A stretch of 64,000 nt of DNA from Silene conica (Eukaryota > Streptophyta > Magnoliopsida > Caryophyllales > Caryophyllaceae): assembly GCA_029255685.2 (NCBI GenBank), contig CM055318.2, forward strand, positions 14,699,001 through 14,763,000. The letters are read 5' to 3'. The position numbers and the translations under genes are program-made. The notes under the pieces are model-generated. The model was not told the origin of the DNA and ran no database searches. It worked only from the letters and a program-made list of their open reading frames with translations. This document shows positions 22,585 to 35,150 of the stretch, piece after piece (position 1 is the stretch's first letter; each line of letters begins with the position of its first letter).

Positions 22585-24978
22585 GGATAGTTGTGATTTT
22601 CCTATCATTTGTTATTGGGATGGAGAAGTTTTGGAGCAAAATGGGTGTATAGGGGAGGAAATCAATGTTATATTTTAGCTAGAGCAAAGATGACATATCT
22701 TGATTTGGTGGAAGAGATATGTAAGGGAATTTGTATTCAAAGTTTGAGTAGTCAATTGAGGGTGAAGATGAAATTTCCAAGTTCCGGGTGTTTTAAAGTT
22801 GTACCCCTTTAACAATGAGGGAGCCTTTAAAGCTTTATGGGATAGTGTGAGACATTCAAATTCTCCTTCAATGGACTTATTCGTTGAAATTTTCAATAGC
22901 CAAATTGTCAATCCAACACCAAGTACTCTTATTAGACTAGATGATGTTGCTCAATTTGTGTCCCTTGAAAGTAATGACATTAATGATGGAGAATTTAATG
23001 GTAACTTAGAAGGGGATGAGATTGATGATGATTTGGAAACACTTGATGATAATTTGTTGGAAAATGAAGAGGATGGTGATGATGATCTTGTATTTGCTAG
23101 TGCTCCCAATGTTGAGTTTAATAAGCTAGATCCATTAGATAAGGGATGAATTGAATAGTTGGAAAAGTTGGGAGAATATGGTTCAACATGAACAAGGGAA
23201 TGAGTTTGCGGTTGGGCAAATGTTCCCAAATAAAGCTTCATTAAGTGATGAAGTGACATCTTATAGTGTTAAAGCAAACCAATTTTTCAAAGTTGCCGAG
23301 TCAAAGCCACATACTATAACCTTCAAATGTGGCTGGACACCTACACCGTGCAATTGGCGGTTACGAGCGACACAAAAAGACTTTCATTGTTCATCTTTTA
23401 CCATTGTCACATTCAAAGGTCCTCATGATGAGTCTTGTGTTTGTGACATGGTTCCTTGGGATCACTTTAATTTGAAAAGAGGTTTCATAAGCCATGAGAT
23501 TCGTAACCTTGTTGAGGGAGATTGGGGATATAAGGTGAACTCTGTTGTTACTCATATTTTAGATAAGTATGGTTACACAATTTCATACACGAAAGCTTGG
23601 AACGCAAAACAAAGAGCAATTGAGAACATATTTGGAGAATGGGATAAATCATATGAAATGTTACCTCGTTTCATGCAGGGTTTAAAGTAATCTAACCCTG
23701 GCACAATTGTCCAATTTTCGACCACACCAACAACAAACCCCAATTTCCAGATATTCAAGCGTGTTTTTTGGGCATTTAAACCATGTAATTAAGGCTTTCA
23801 ACATTGTCGGCCGGTTTTAACTATTGATGGAACTCACTTATATGCATGGAAAGTTCAAAGGAACTATTTTGACGGTTATGTCAATTGATACCAATAATCA
23901 GATTTTTCCGTTGCTTTTGCTATTGTTGAATCCGAAAATACCGATAGTTGGCTTTGGTTTATGGCTTACATAAGAGCCTTCGTACAAAGAGAAATGGGTT
24001 GTGTGTCATCTCCGATAGACATGTCGGGATAATGAAGGCAATGAGTGAAATTGGTAGTGGGTGGGAGGAGCCTTATGCTTATCATAGGATTTGCATTCGT
24101 CATTTGACTTCAAATGTTAGTACAAGATTTAGGAATAATCAAGTGAAAGAAATGTTTGGGCTAACCGCAATGCAATATCAAAATAAGAAGTTTGAAATTG
24201 GATTTAATCGACTAGGTGAGATGAATATTGAGGCAAAACAATATGTGTATGACATCGGAGTTGCGAAGTGGTCAATTTGTCATGATGGTGGACATAGGTA
24301 TGGAATATTGACTACTAACTTGGCCGAGGCATTTAACAATGTCCTTAAAGGAGCACGTTTTCTTCCAATTACCGCACTTGTTAAGTGTATCTTTTTTAGA
24401 GTCAACGCTTACTTTGTTGAGCGACGTGAATTAACAAGGAAACGGTTGATGAAAGGGCTACATTATAGTACGAAGATCACCAAGTTGTTGGAACAAAATT
24501 GCAAAAAAGGAGCATACCATAAGGTTGTAGCTTTTCACCGTGTTGGAGGGGTGTGCCAAGTGACAACCCGTAGAGGTTCACGACCCTTATCATTTGGCAA
24601 CCACTTGCACACCGTTGATGTATCTAAGAGGACATGTACTTGTAACAAGTTTCAAACATACAAGTATCCTTGTTCACATGTGTATGTCGTATGTAAAAAA
24701 AGGGGTTAAATGCAACCCAATTTGTGGACATCAACTACACTACTGGAAAACACTTGGCCTCATATGCTTGTAAATTTCACCCTTTGAAAGATGAGGCCTA
24801 TTGGGGTACTTACAATGGACCTACAATAGTGTGTGACGAGCTCAGTAAACGGGGAAAAGGTAGACGGAAGAGTAAAAAATTTCTTAATGAAATGGATATG
24901 AAGAGTAAGCACAGGGTGTCCTGTAGTTTATGTTCTTGTTTAGGCCACAATAAAAAAAACTTGCATCATGAGAGTTAA
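22585..24978 (+). pseudogene. MuDR-type (MULE) transposase pseudogene
   Basis: The translation, spread over several frames, runs in family order. An N-terminal PB1-like domain begins MDSCDFPIICYWDGEVLEQN. It is followed by a linker with acidic runs, a MuDR DNA-binding domain near FAVGQMFPNKASLSDEVTSY with a C-x-W core, the MULE catalytic domain with LTIDGTHLY as the first Asp site (near 23820), VISDRHVGIMKAM as a second Asp site (about 24008) and NLAEAFNNVLKGAR as the Glu site (about 24320), and a SWIM zinc finger CTCNKFQTYKYPCSHV (about 24640). Frame changes near 22680, 22800 and 23150 and several in-frame stops between 23690 and 23990 make it inactive. The long remaining frames (23151-23690 and 23948-24709) mean decay is not very old. 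Confidence 0.85.
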
Positions 24979-25078
24979 CAATTCTCAACGGTATTCTACT
25001 ACTTGTAATTGTTTTTATTTATTTAATTGTTTTTAATCTATACTAAGCTAATGTAACTCTTTCAAATGTGCAGGACTC

Positions 25079-26902
25079 ATGGAACACCGTCATCAAGCAG
25101 ACCCGGCCAACACGGAACTTCTCACGCAACAAGAGGTTCACAGGAGCAAGGCAATATTGGAAGGGGGGAACATCGGTTCCCTCCGATGTAGGTCACATAT
25201 AGTATCGCACAAGGTATTTTTGGTAAGTGAGCGTGTAGTAGATTTCATTAGAGATTCTCAGTTTTTCTTTATTCATAGGATCGTAGGTATCAAGTTAAAT
25301 GTGGATTTAATAAGTACCTTGGTTGAGAGATGGAGGCCGGAAACCCATTCCTTTCATTTGGGTATTGGCGAGGCTACTGTGACCTTGCGAGATGTACAAG
25401 TGTTGTTGGGGTTAAGGATAAGAGGGGACGTTGTTAGTGGACAAACGGTTTATAATTGTCATTTAATGGTAAAATGAGCTCTTAGGCCAAACATCGGGTG
25501 AGGATGACCTTAAAGGGGCTTCGTTAAGGATAGGATGGTTGTTGGAGAACTTTACCGAACTTCCGGAAGATGCAAATGATGTTGTTTTACATCAATATGT
25601 GAGAGCTTATTTGCTTGTCTTAATAGAAACTATCATGTTCCCAGATAAGAGTGGAAATGACATTCAAGTTGTTTATTTGCCTTTGTTGAGGGATTTGGAC
25701 AGCATCGACAACTACTCTTGGGGAAGTGTCGTGCTTGCTACTTTATATCGCAATTTATGTAGAGCAAGTCACCTCAAGTCTAGAGATATTGGAGGTCCTC
25801 TTATTCTTTTACAACTGTGGGCACGGGAGCGAATTACAATAGGTCGACCTCAACTCATGGGCCCCGTAGGTGCTACTCATCATGGACCTAACCCATTGGG
25901 TTCTCAACATATGATACAAATTGACTCATTGGGTCGTAGGTGGTTAAGTGTGAACCGAAAGAGACCCGAAGCCATAACCACACTACTTGGGTATAGGGAT
26001 GCTTTGGATACCATGAGACAAGATCAGTTTACATGGCAACCGTACACTCCACAGATTTTGTCTTTTTTGCCCCCCTACTGTAACGATGACTCAGATGATT
26101 GGGTTGTGATGACACCTTTAAAATGTTTCGACATAGTTGAGTAGCATTTCCCTAATAGGGTGGCTCGTCAGTTTGGATGGAAACAAGATATTCCCGGACC
26201 TTGTGGTACTGAGCCAGGATTGCACAAAGTTGATAAAAGGGGTGCCCATACACGCAACTGGATGGACAAACATGCACCTTATATATCAATGTGGCTTAGA
26301 AGGGGACAATTTAGGTTCCGTTGTGTGGAAGATAACAATGAGATGACATACTATGACCCTTACATGGTTTGGTACCGAGAGCGCACACTACTATCCTTAA
26401 CCATTTCAATCAACAAGCAATCTTTCAAGCACTGTTTGGAGCAACACAATGTCTTGTAAGTACATTGTTTTGATACTATTGTTTTTTATTTAAGCTATTG
26501 TTTTCCCATTACCACTTAACCAATATTCTTTTGTTTTAGGCTCAAGGTTTTGTCAATGTCCATATGACATGTGATAGGGAGCTTCAAAACATGCCTCGTG
26601 AGGTGCCCCCTCATTTCCGCTCCATGGTTTCCAACCTCCGAGATTACTCCTCTCAATCCTTCCAAAATGTAGGCTATTCACATCTTCTTCAACAAACCGA
26701 ATCACCAAGGGAAGCAGATTCAACCATGGGTGATGAGTCTCTAGACTCAATGGACTTGGAAGACGACTTGCCATTAAGGCATTACACGAGGCGATCTCCA
26801 CGCGCTAACACTTCCATGTCACCCATCAATGAACAAGGTACCCCGGAGCCTTCAAAGGGTCAGCGTTTTTGGTCTCGCCTTCGAGGGAAGAAGAAGACTT
26901 GA
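25079..26902 (+). pseudogene. Plant mobile domain (PMD/MAIN-like) pseudogene
   Basis: The reading pieces at 25079-25477, 25482-26144, 26146-26459 and 26564-26902 follow the plant mobile domain (PF10536-type) order. Seen in order are LVERWRPETHSFHLGIGEATVTLRD, WRPETHSF being the hallmark, then LLQLWARERI and RWLSVNRKRP. Frame breaks lie near 25476 and 26144. An intron is likely near 26457-26539 (donor GTAAGT, acceptor TTTTAG), but its phases do not agree, so that junction is uncertain. The last 110 residues are low-complexity and end in a basic RLRGKKKT tail. PMD proteins include MAIN and MAIL1, which act in silencing and meristem maintenance, and PMD copies ride in MuDR and Gypsy elements. 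Given its tight spacing to the transposase, this is the TE-borne type. Confidence 0.75.
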
Positions 26903-26928
26903 AGTACTTCTTGTAATAGATTAGTCGG

Positions 26929-28449
26929 TGATGAGCCCAAATTCGGTCATTATTTTCCCTTGTTTTCCTTTTATTTCGATCCCGTTTCACCCCCGTTTGG
27001 CACGATTTCGTCCCTTTTTATACCCAATATCTCTTTTGTTTATGTTTGGATGCCATGTTGTAGGACTTGAAGCGAGAATGAAGAAACGGGAACAAAACGT
27101 GGTGAAATCAAGGCAAAATAGGAGGAAAAGAGCTGAAATGACAAAATGGGGTCCTCAGCCGGTCGGCCGGCAGCCGGTCCGCCGGCTGGGAGCCCCTTAG
27201 CCTATTTTCGAAGAAATGATTACAGACCTTGCAATTTGGGTCCTCAGCCGGTGGCCAACCGGCGGCCGGCTGACCGGCTGGGACCCCCTCCTCCTTGCCA
27301 TTGTTCTTTTCAAGTCAGACCTCTGAGGATGCATCCCCAGCCGGGTATTGTGAAGAAAAGGAAAAGTTTGCAGAAGTCCATATTTGGACTCTCAGCCGGT
27401 CCCAGACCGGCAGCCGGTCGACCGGCTGAGAGTCGCTTTTCAGAATTTCGCGCACTATATAAACCCGCACTTAGTCTATTATTTCATACGTTACTTTGCA
27501 CGCAATTCTAGGGTTTTCTACTGTTCTATTAGTTCATACTTAGTCACAAAAACTCTCTTAAAATATTTAATACTCCTTAGATCTTAGTTTAATCCTTTGA
27601 ATTCTTGTTAATCTTTCTTTAGTAATCTCTTTAGTAATCTTCTTGGGCAATTGTAAGAGGGTTTTATTGGGTTGTATTTTGAAGGATTTGAAAGAACTCT
27701 TCAACTTGTTATCCAAGTTACTTCCTTTTCCTTTGCTATTGGTATAATCTCTCTAATCTCCACTTAGTTATTGCATTTGTTTAAGTTTCTTTTGAATCAA
27801 TTGTTCACCTTTACTTGTTCATGATGTTTAGCATTTGTTTATCTCTTGTTCACATGTTTTTCCTAGCCATGAGTGAGTAGTCCTTTTGCTAGGGTTAGGG
27901 GTAAACTTGGGTAGTTGATATTGATGTTTGTTGTTTAGGGTTAGGGTTTAGGTTTCATCTTTGTTAGGTTTTCATTGTATGCATGCTAGATGTTTGATGA
28001 AATGCCTCAACGACGGTTGGGCATGATTCTTATTGTTGTTTGCCTTAGACGATAGTCTAGGACTTTCATAGGCATGTGTATGTGTTAGGTTGACCTTGTT
28101 TGTAGCGAAAGCTAGAATAGGACTCGACCTTAAGTTAGTCAAATCGAAAGACGAGACGGACCTAGACTTAACATAGATGAGACCACCTACCCTTGGCATG
28201 TTTGACATCGACTACCCTAGTAACCCCCGACACCCTAGTTGCTTTAATCATCAATTTCATCTCATTTATTTGTTTTAGTTGTTCTTTAGTAGTTAATCAA
28301 TCTCAAACCTATTACCCCGACTCTTGCTTAAATTAGAACGTAGCTATATAACTTCCCCACCATCTTCGTGTTCGACAACCCTATTATACTACTAATTTGG
28401 GTTTTATAAATGTGTTTGATCGTGAGAACCGACGACTAAATCTCGCGCA
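26929..28449 (+). repeat. Athila-1 5' LTR
   Basis: It starts TGATGAGCCC and ends CTCGCGCA, six bases before the primer site. It contains three GC-rich dyad units at 27148-27196, 27238-27286 and 27387-27434, and a plant telobox-like run (TTAGGGTTAGGGTTTAGG) near 27938. A likely TATA-type start region lies just after the third unit (TATATAAACCC at 27457-27467). Confidence 0.8.
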
Positions 28450-28623
28450 ACAAAATGGCGCCGTTGCCGGGGATGGTGCTAGAAGTTATGTAGTTTAGTT
28501 GTAGTTTTAGTCTTGAGTTAGTTGAGCTTGTTTTGTTTTGATCAAAGATTTGGTAGTTAATTGTAGAGTGGTTGCTATATTGCTCACCCTAGTGTCTAAC
28601 AAACACTAGGACGACTAATTTGT

Positions 28624-31600
28624 GTGATAAGTTTTATGCCTAGGGGCGACTCTAATTCCTTGTTGTCAACTTCCGAACCGGAGAGGCTTTTTCGGGCCTT
28701 AAGGAGGAAGACCATTGCAAGAGTAAGGATTGTCTCTCAAGCATCTACTAGCCATAACAACCCTTTTTCACCCGAACCACCAAGCCCCAATCAAAGCAAT
28801 CCTAGCCCAACATCCGAAAGTTTTGACAATCTGTTTTATCAATCACCACCACCATCACCACACGTTCCAAATCACCACCAAATTCATATAATGGCCGCTC
28901 TTCGTGATCATAACCGGCCCAATCACAATGACACCACAAATCCAATCAACTTTGGTACTCTCGTTCCTCAAAATTTTGAAATACACCCTTCACAAATGAG
29001 TTCTATCGAGAAGAACGCCTTTAGTGGGGCTTCTCACGAAGATGCTCATGGACACTTGCGAAAGTTCAAGGGTAAAGTCGCAATGATAAAGAAAACGGGA
29101 GTGCCCGAGGAGACCTTAAGGCTTATGCTCTTCCCCTATTCCTTAACCGACAAGGCGGATAGGTGGTTAAATGTGCATGCTCCAAACACATTCACCACTT
29201 GGGACGACTTGGCAACGGCCTTCCTTGCCAAGTACTACCCGTCCTCTAAAACCGCCATGCTACGGAATGAGATAACTCAATTTCAGCAAGACGAAGGAGA
29301 ATCTTTGGGAGAAGCTTGGGATAGATACCAAGATTTTCTTGCTAAGTGCCCCCACCACGGGATACCCACTTGGTACACGACCCAAACCTTTTTTCAGACT
29401 TTTCTCCCACGAACGAAAGAAATGGTTAATGCATCGGCGGGGGGTAGCTTTGACCACTTGCCGCATGAGGAGGGAACGGAGCTCATCAAAAAGATCGTTG
29501 ATTCGGAGGAAAATTATGGTACTCGGAGGAATGTCTTGAGAAAGAGTAGCAAGTACCCTAGTGAGCACCTTTCCAACTCAAAGGCGAACGAGGAAACCAA
29601 TGCCAAGTTGGACATGTTAACCAAGAAATTGGAAGAATTGACTAAGGGCTCCACTAGCAAAGAAACCAAGAGCAATGTCCCGGGGATGTACCAAGTAAAT
29701 AGTGTTGCCTCATGTGATTTGTGCGGAGGAAATGGGCACACATTTGAAGTATGTGCAAACAACTCAATTGAGGGAAGTGGAAGTGAGGAAGAATTGTATG
29801 CTTTCCGAGCATTCAATATTTCTAGAGGGCAAAATACTTTCAACCCCAATTCAAACTACTATCATCAAGGGATTCGGGGGAGTCCTTACATGAGTTACAA
29901 AAGTACCAATGTGTTGAATCCTCATCAAATCCAACAACCTCAAGTGCAAAATCCCCCCGGTTTTCAACCAAGGGGTGGAAACTTCAATCCGAGGAACCAT
30001 TACAACAACAACAATTTTTATCAAGGAAATCAATCAAACCAAGCCAATCAAGGCTTTGCACCAAACTTCAATGACCAAGGTTACAATAACCCGAATTTTA
30101 ACAACAACAACCCGAATTTCAACAACAACAACCAAAACCACAACCAAAACCACAACCAACACCAAAACCAAAACTTCAATCCACCCCCATTTCAAAACAA
30201 CTTCCACAACAACCAAAATCAAAACCAAAACTTTCCCAACCAAGGTTTCAATGACCCGAATTTCGTTCAACAAAATCCCAACCTCAATAGCCAAGTGCCA
30301 AAGGGGAACTCTCAAGTTGGAGTCCCTAGGAATGACTATGGGTTTGCTTTGCCTCTTACCAACACCCCTCATCAAGAACCATCGAGTGAGACTCAAGTGG
30401 GTGAATTACTCAAGCTTGTGAAGAATATGCAAACTACCCACAATCAAGAGATGATGAACTTGCGGAATGCCAACCAAAAGGAGATAAGAGAGATGGAGGC
30501 TAGAGTCGCTTCTCAAGCCTTAGCCAATCCTCAAAGGCCTCCGGGCGGTTTTCTAGCTCAAGGTCAAAGCTCGAGAGATCCTTCAAAACATCATGGGGTT
30601 AATGCAATCATGACAAATGCCGATGAGCAACCAATGCTTGAAACCACTAGTAGCGGAGAAAAACCTTCACTTGAGCAACTCATGACGGTTTTTGGAGGGG
30701 ATATTGAGGAGGAAGCAATGATGATGGTGCCCGTTGTTTCTCCGGAGACTAGTGATCAAGATGGGATGAATGGAGATTTATTTGTGATGGAACAAGTCAA
30801 AGAATTTCCAAAGAAGAAGAGAGTTGAAGGGAAAGTGAATGTTGAGAAAGGAAAAAGTGTGGTTGAAGAAGAGTCCGAACATGAAGAAGGGCTCATTGAG
30901 AGGAGAGTTTGTGAGTTCTTCCGAAAAATTACAAAAGGAGATCCTCGTTGTGAGGAATTGATGAAACTTGTAGAGGAGGTGGAAGCAACAATCCCCTCTC
31001 GAGAAAAGAAAAGAGAAGTGAATGCAATCATGTCCGCCAAGAAAGTCCCAAGCACCCTCCCCATCAAACTCGGAGATCCGGGTAGCTTTTCGATAAATTG
31101 TTATGTTGGAGGGAAGAAAATTGAGAATGCCTTATGTGACTTGGGAGCAAGCGTGAGTGTCATGCCTCTAGCTATGGCCAAGAAATTGGACATCAAGAAT
31201 TTGTCTCCCGCTACAACTTCTATCACTCTTGCGGATGGTACCGAAAAACTTCCTCTAGGGGTACTTGAAGATGCTATTGTCAAGGTGGGAAATCTATCCA
31301 TCCCCACCGATTTCTTGATATTGGATGTCCCCGTCGGTAGCAACTCTTTTGTGATACTTGGTAGGCCATTCTTGGCCACCGGAGGAGCTACTATTGATGT
31401 CAAGAGAGGAAAACTATCATTCGAAGTGGGAAAAGAAGTGGCGGAGTTCGAACTTCCGGAAGCTCCTGGTACAAGTTACAAGGGAAAGAATGTTGGCATG
31501 GTTGCAAGTTTGATGTTGAATGATGTCCCTAAGATGTTTGATGAAAAGGGAATCATGAAAAGTATGACTTTGAAGAATGAGGATGCTAGTTTTACTAGCG

Positions 31601-31827
31601 GGAAGTTATTTGTTCCGAAAAAGAGAGACCTTGATGAAGTTCATGAGAAACCAAGTTGTGCTAGTTCTTTTAAGGACCCTTTGGTTGAAAAAGGGGACCT
31701 AGAGGAGCTAATTGTCGGAAAAGATGTCAAGGGACAAAAGTTGAAGATGTGTGGAGCGGCCGAGGCTTTTGACCTTTTCTTAAGGTCATTAGCTAGCATG
31801 GACGAGGTTTCCACCTACAAGGATTGA
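28624..31827 (+). other. Athila-1 gag-protease frame (fossil, open)
   Basis: One open frame of 1067 codons carries a retrotransposon gag domain around ADRWLNVHAPNTFTTWDDLA and FLAKYYPSSKTAMLRNEITQ. A single zinc-knuckle-like CDLCGGNGHTFEVC follows near residue 363, then a long Asn/Gln-rich stretch. A retropepsin near residue 830 has active-site ALCDLGASVSVMP and a flap-side ILGRPFLATGGATID. The frame matches the gag-protease section of Athila elements and of Athila-2 in this window. Confidence 0.85.
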
Positions 31828-32112
31828 AAATTGATCGTGAAAGGTTTGGTGGAGTCACTTAACAACCACCGTTTGTAAGTATTAGTTTCTTTTCCTTCTT
31901 GTAGTTTGCATGTTAGTTTAATTGTTAGTTCGTTTTTTAGTTTGATTTATAACTTGCATGTGAGATTTGGAGGCGAGATTGTTATTTAATTTGGTCATAT
32001 GAAAGAGGTCATCTTGTGGTGAGTAGGCTTGGTTAGGCGTATTCGATGAAGTTTCTCTCGGCAATTGAGTTTTCATTGTGTTAGTTGAGATGTTTTACGA
32101 ATAGTGCATAGG

Positions 32113-32646
32113 GGCCCTGAGCCTGTAGGCCGGCTGCCTGTCGACCACCGGCTCAGAACCCTTAATGCGCATTCTGTTTTTTTACAACTTACTTTCTAGT
32201 TTCAGGAATTTGGCGAGAAAAATACTCTCAGCCGGTTTGTGACCGGCAGCCGGTAGGCCGGCTGAGAGTCCCATATGTGTTTGAGAAGGAAGAAAAGAAG
32301 AGAAAGGAAAAAGGCTACCAGCCGGTCGGCCGGCAGCCGGTCCGCCGGCAGGGAGCCCGTGTCTAAAGAAAGAGAGAAGAGAAGAAGAGAAAAGGAAGAA
32401 GGAAAGAAGAGAGAAAAAGTATGAAGAAGAGGGTACCAGCCGGTCCGCCGGCTGGGAACCCAGATTGAAGAGTTGAACTGAGGAAGAAGAGAAGCGTAGA
32501 AGGAGAAGGGAATAAGGCTACCAGCCGGTCGGCCGGTAGCCGGTCCGCCGGCTGGGAACCCTATTTTGGGTATTTTGCGGAGAAATCGAAGAAAAAAGCA
32601 AGGGCTGTGAGCCGGTGCACCGGCGGACGGGGCCTGACCGGCTCAA
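32113..32646. repeat. Six CCGG-dyad units between the Athila-1 frames
   Basis: Units lie at about 32113-32160, 32224-32269, 32312-32358, 32431-32461, 32517-32562 and 32603-32646. Each has inner arms related to CAGCCGG/CCGGCTG, and most have matching outer arms of their own (for example ACTCTCAGCCGG with CCGGCTGAGAGT, and GGGTACCAGCC with GGCTGGGAACCC). The unit at 32431 is a shortened hairpin. The intervening DNA is purine-rich GAAGAAG sequence. Confidence 0.85.
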
Positions 32647-33889
32647 AGAGTGGCTGTAACGTTTTATTTATATACCATATCCCTCATTTTTCCACTCATT
32701 TCCCCTCATTTTTCAGATTTCACTTCCCTCTCTACCTTCCCTCACTACAAAAACACTCCCAAACACAAACCCATTTCAACCCTCCATCAAAATCCTTCAA
32801 CTTTACCATGTCGGGAAGAACCGAAAGGCGATCGAAATCTAGGAATGATCCCATGGCCGGGCGCGAAAGAGTTGATAACCCCGATGCTCCATTTGTTTCG
32901 GGTGACCCCGATTTTCCCGGGGTTGTTTTCGATTCCGACACCCAAAAAGGTAATTTCCTATTCTTTGCTCAACGTCCCCTCAACCCAACTTGGTTTATTG
33001 ATAGGAATTCTTTGAGAGACTTGGGTTTGGATGGTGTCACCGGTGATTTGTTCAGGGATGTGGGTTTGAGTCAGTTGTATGAGACCAAAGCGGTATTGAC
33101 ATCCCCAAGATTGACATGGGAATTTTTGAGCTCTCTTAGGATAGCCAAAAATAGAGATTCGGGGTTAGTCACTTTTTTGCAATTTCGACTCATGAATAAG
33201 GGGTACCATTTGACCCTTGCTGATTTTGCTGGAATTTTCGGGCTGAATAGTGCGGCACCATTGCATGCCCCTGATAGTGTTGTATTGGAGTCGGTTTGGA
33301 CTTCTATTACTGGATTGGTGAGTTCAAGGGGGGAGAAGAAGCCGACAAATAGGGTGCATCTTGCTCCAATTAGGATTCTACAGAGATTTTTGGGGTGGAC
33401 CGTCTTTTCGCGAGACAAGCCACACAATTTCACCACTGTCGAGCTTGAGATTCTAGCTTCTGCTTTGATTACCAAACCTACCAAATTTGAGATCAACATA
33501 GCTCACCATATGGTGCTTCACCTAGCCCGACTTAGCCATCAGCCCCGGTTGTCCACACCCATTTGTGTAGGGGGCATGCATACTTTGATTGCTTCAGCTG
33601 TTTGCCGGAGGAGCTTTAGGGTCGACTATATTGGAGGGGAGAATGTACTCTCCCGCCGCTACCTTATGGAGGGATTAGGGTGGATTAAGTGGAACCCCAG
33701 CGACAACAAGTCATATTGGCAGATTCGAGTGGATGGAGTCGATAAAAACTCCATCCCTTTACCAAACTCTGAGAGAATGAGGGTGATACCTGATCTACCC
33801 TCCTACCTCCTCCCTATTGAGGCTCCTCCTGAGGGTACTTCTTCCGGCCCTCCTGCGACCCGAGTCTACACCCGAGACCAGCGTCGGCA

Positions 33890-35150
33890 TGTTGGGAAAT
33901 GTGTCCTCAACAATTGTGCGATCACGACAGTGATAAAAATCATTGTCATAAATCTTATGAAATGAATATGCAAGGGACGATCCAATATTGATTTAGTCAA
34001 CTGACCAACATTAATCGGTAATGATTGGCTGACTAGAGTTTAACATTACTGTCGTATGACGGTGGTAGTCAGTTGATCCCTTTAGGTCACACCTATAGGA
34101 CAGACCCCTTAAATAATATATATTGATTAATTGTATAGGATACAGATTGATCGATATTCTTAAAACCGTATATCAAGAATTCAGAGGTTGAATCTTGAAG
34201 TAAGATTTATATTTGAAATCGAAATGTGTCAATTGTCAAATATTAATCGATATTTATGAAATATCAAAATTAGTATAATGAGTGGTTCATGGTTATAACA
34301 AACGTTGTTAATATATCGTATTGACGATTATTATGATAACCATATATTGGGACGTAATTACGAATTACTAAAATAATTTGTTAAATATGATTTAATTAAT
34401 TTAGAAATGATATTTATGTGATAAATATATTTTAAATTAATACAATTTAAATATGACACATAAGATGTTACATATTACACAATTGTACAAATTACAAATT
34501 GTAAAATGAAGGTCCATTTTACATATAGTTGTGTCGTGTGACATTTGTGTGGGTAATGGGTTTATATTGTGTGTTATGATTACAACACAATGATTATTGT
34601 AGCTTACACCTAAATTGTAGGTTGAGTACCTATATTATATGGGTAAGTTAAAAAGCTTCTAATTCTTCCCATACACTCAACTTACACGCCCAAAACACAA
34701 CACCCCAACAAAGGCCATTCTCTTTATATATGTGATTTCACACATATTAAAAGACTAATCCTAATGTTGTATTTTATTCTAGTGTGAGAAACATAATACA
34801 ATAACCTCTAAATATTACTTAGATAATATTCTCTAGTGTACTAATATTGTTATTAGTACACGGTTTTAAGGCAACCGTTTCCATCACCTAGCTCGTGTTC
34901 GTGTCTTGGTGTTTAAGGGCAGGTCTTGGGTGCAACGTAAAGGAGGCAAGCTATTTTGGTTGCTCCGTGGAGGATCGTTCTAGCACGCATTTGGACCGGT
35001 TGTAAGAATCCGTTTCTTTAACTTTTCCGCATCTCGTTTTTGCATGCATAAGATTAAGATCGACTAAACTAAATTAATATGAGATTAATTAGTAATATTA
35101 GTAAGACTACATTATTAGGAGAACTAGTATGACTACCCGAGTTCCCTTCA
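33890..35150 (+). repeat. Copia-2 5' LTR
   Basis: It starts TGTTGGGAAATG and ends GTTCCCTTCA. It has a near-identical partner at 41052-42312 and a third, edge-cut copy at 62759-64000. Confidence 0.92.

Larger units (their letters stand above)
21655..26902 (+). mobile_element. Decayed Mutator-like element (MULE) with transposase and PMD gene
   Basis: A MuDR-type transposase pseudogene (22583-24978) and a plant mobile domain pseudogene (25079-26902) follow an array of 23-bp palindromes (21696-21940) on the same strand. The transposase and PMD genes are only 100 bases apart, which supports one element. The terminal inverted repeats were not identified. The right part was separated from the rest by insertion of Athila-1 at 26929, so the right end is probably beyond the window. 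Transposase-PMD combinations are known in plant MuDR-type elements. Confidence 0.75.

Noticed and set aside
23760-23960. Possible intron in the MULE transposase between the long frames
   Set aside because: The catalytic LTIDGTHLY segment lies in this stretch, so it is coding DNA with stops and not an intron.
27938-27956. Telomere repeat tract
   Set aside because: Only two to three TTAGGG-type units are present, inside an LTR. This is a telobox-like motif and not a telomere. The CCCTAACCCTA at 43190 is equally short.
30034-30396. Minus-strand open frame, 120 codons, Val-rich
   Set aside because: It is the antisense shadow of the Asn-rich part of Athila-1 gag-protease.
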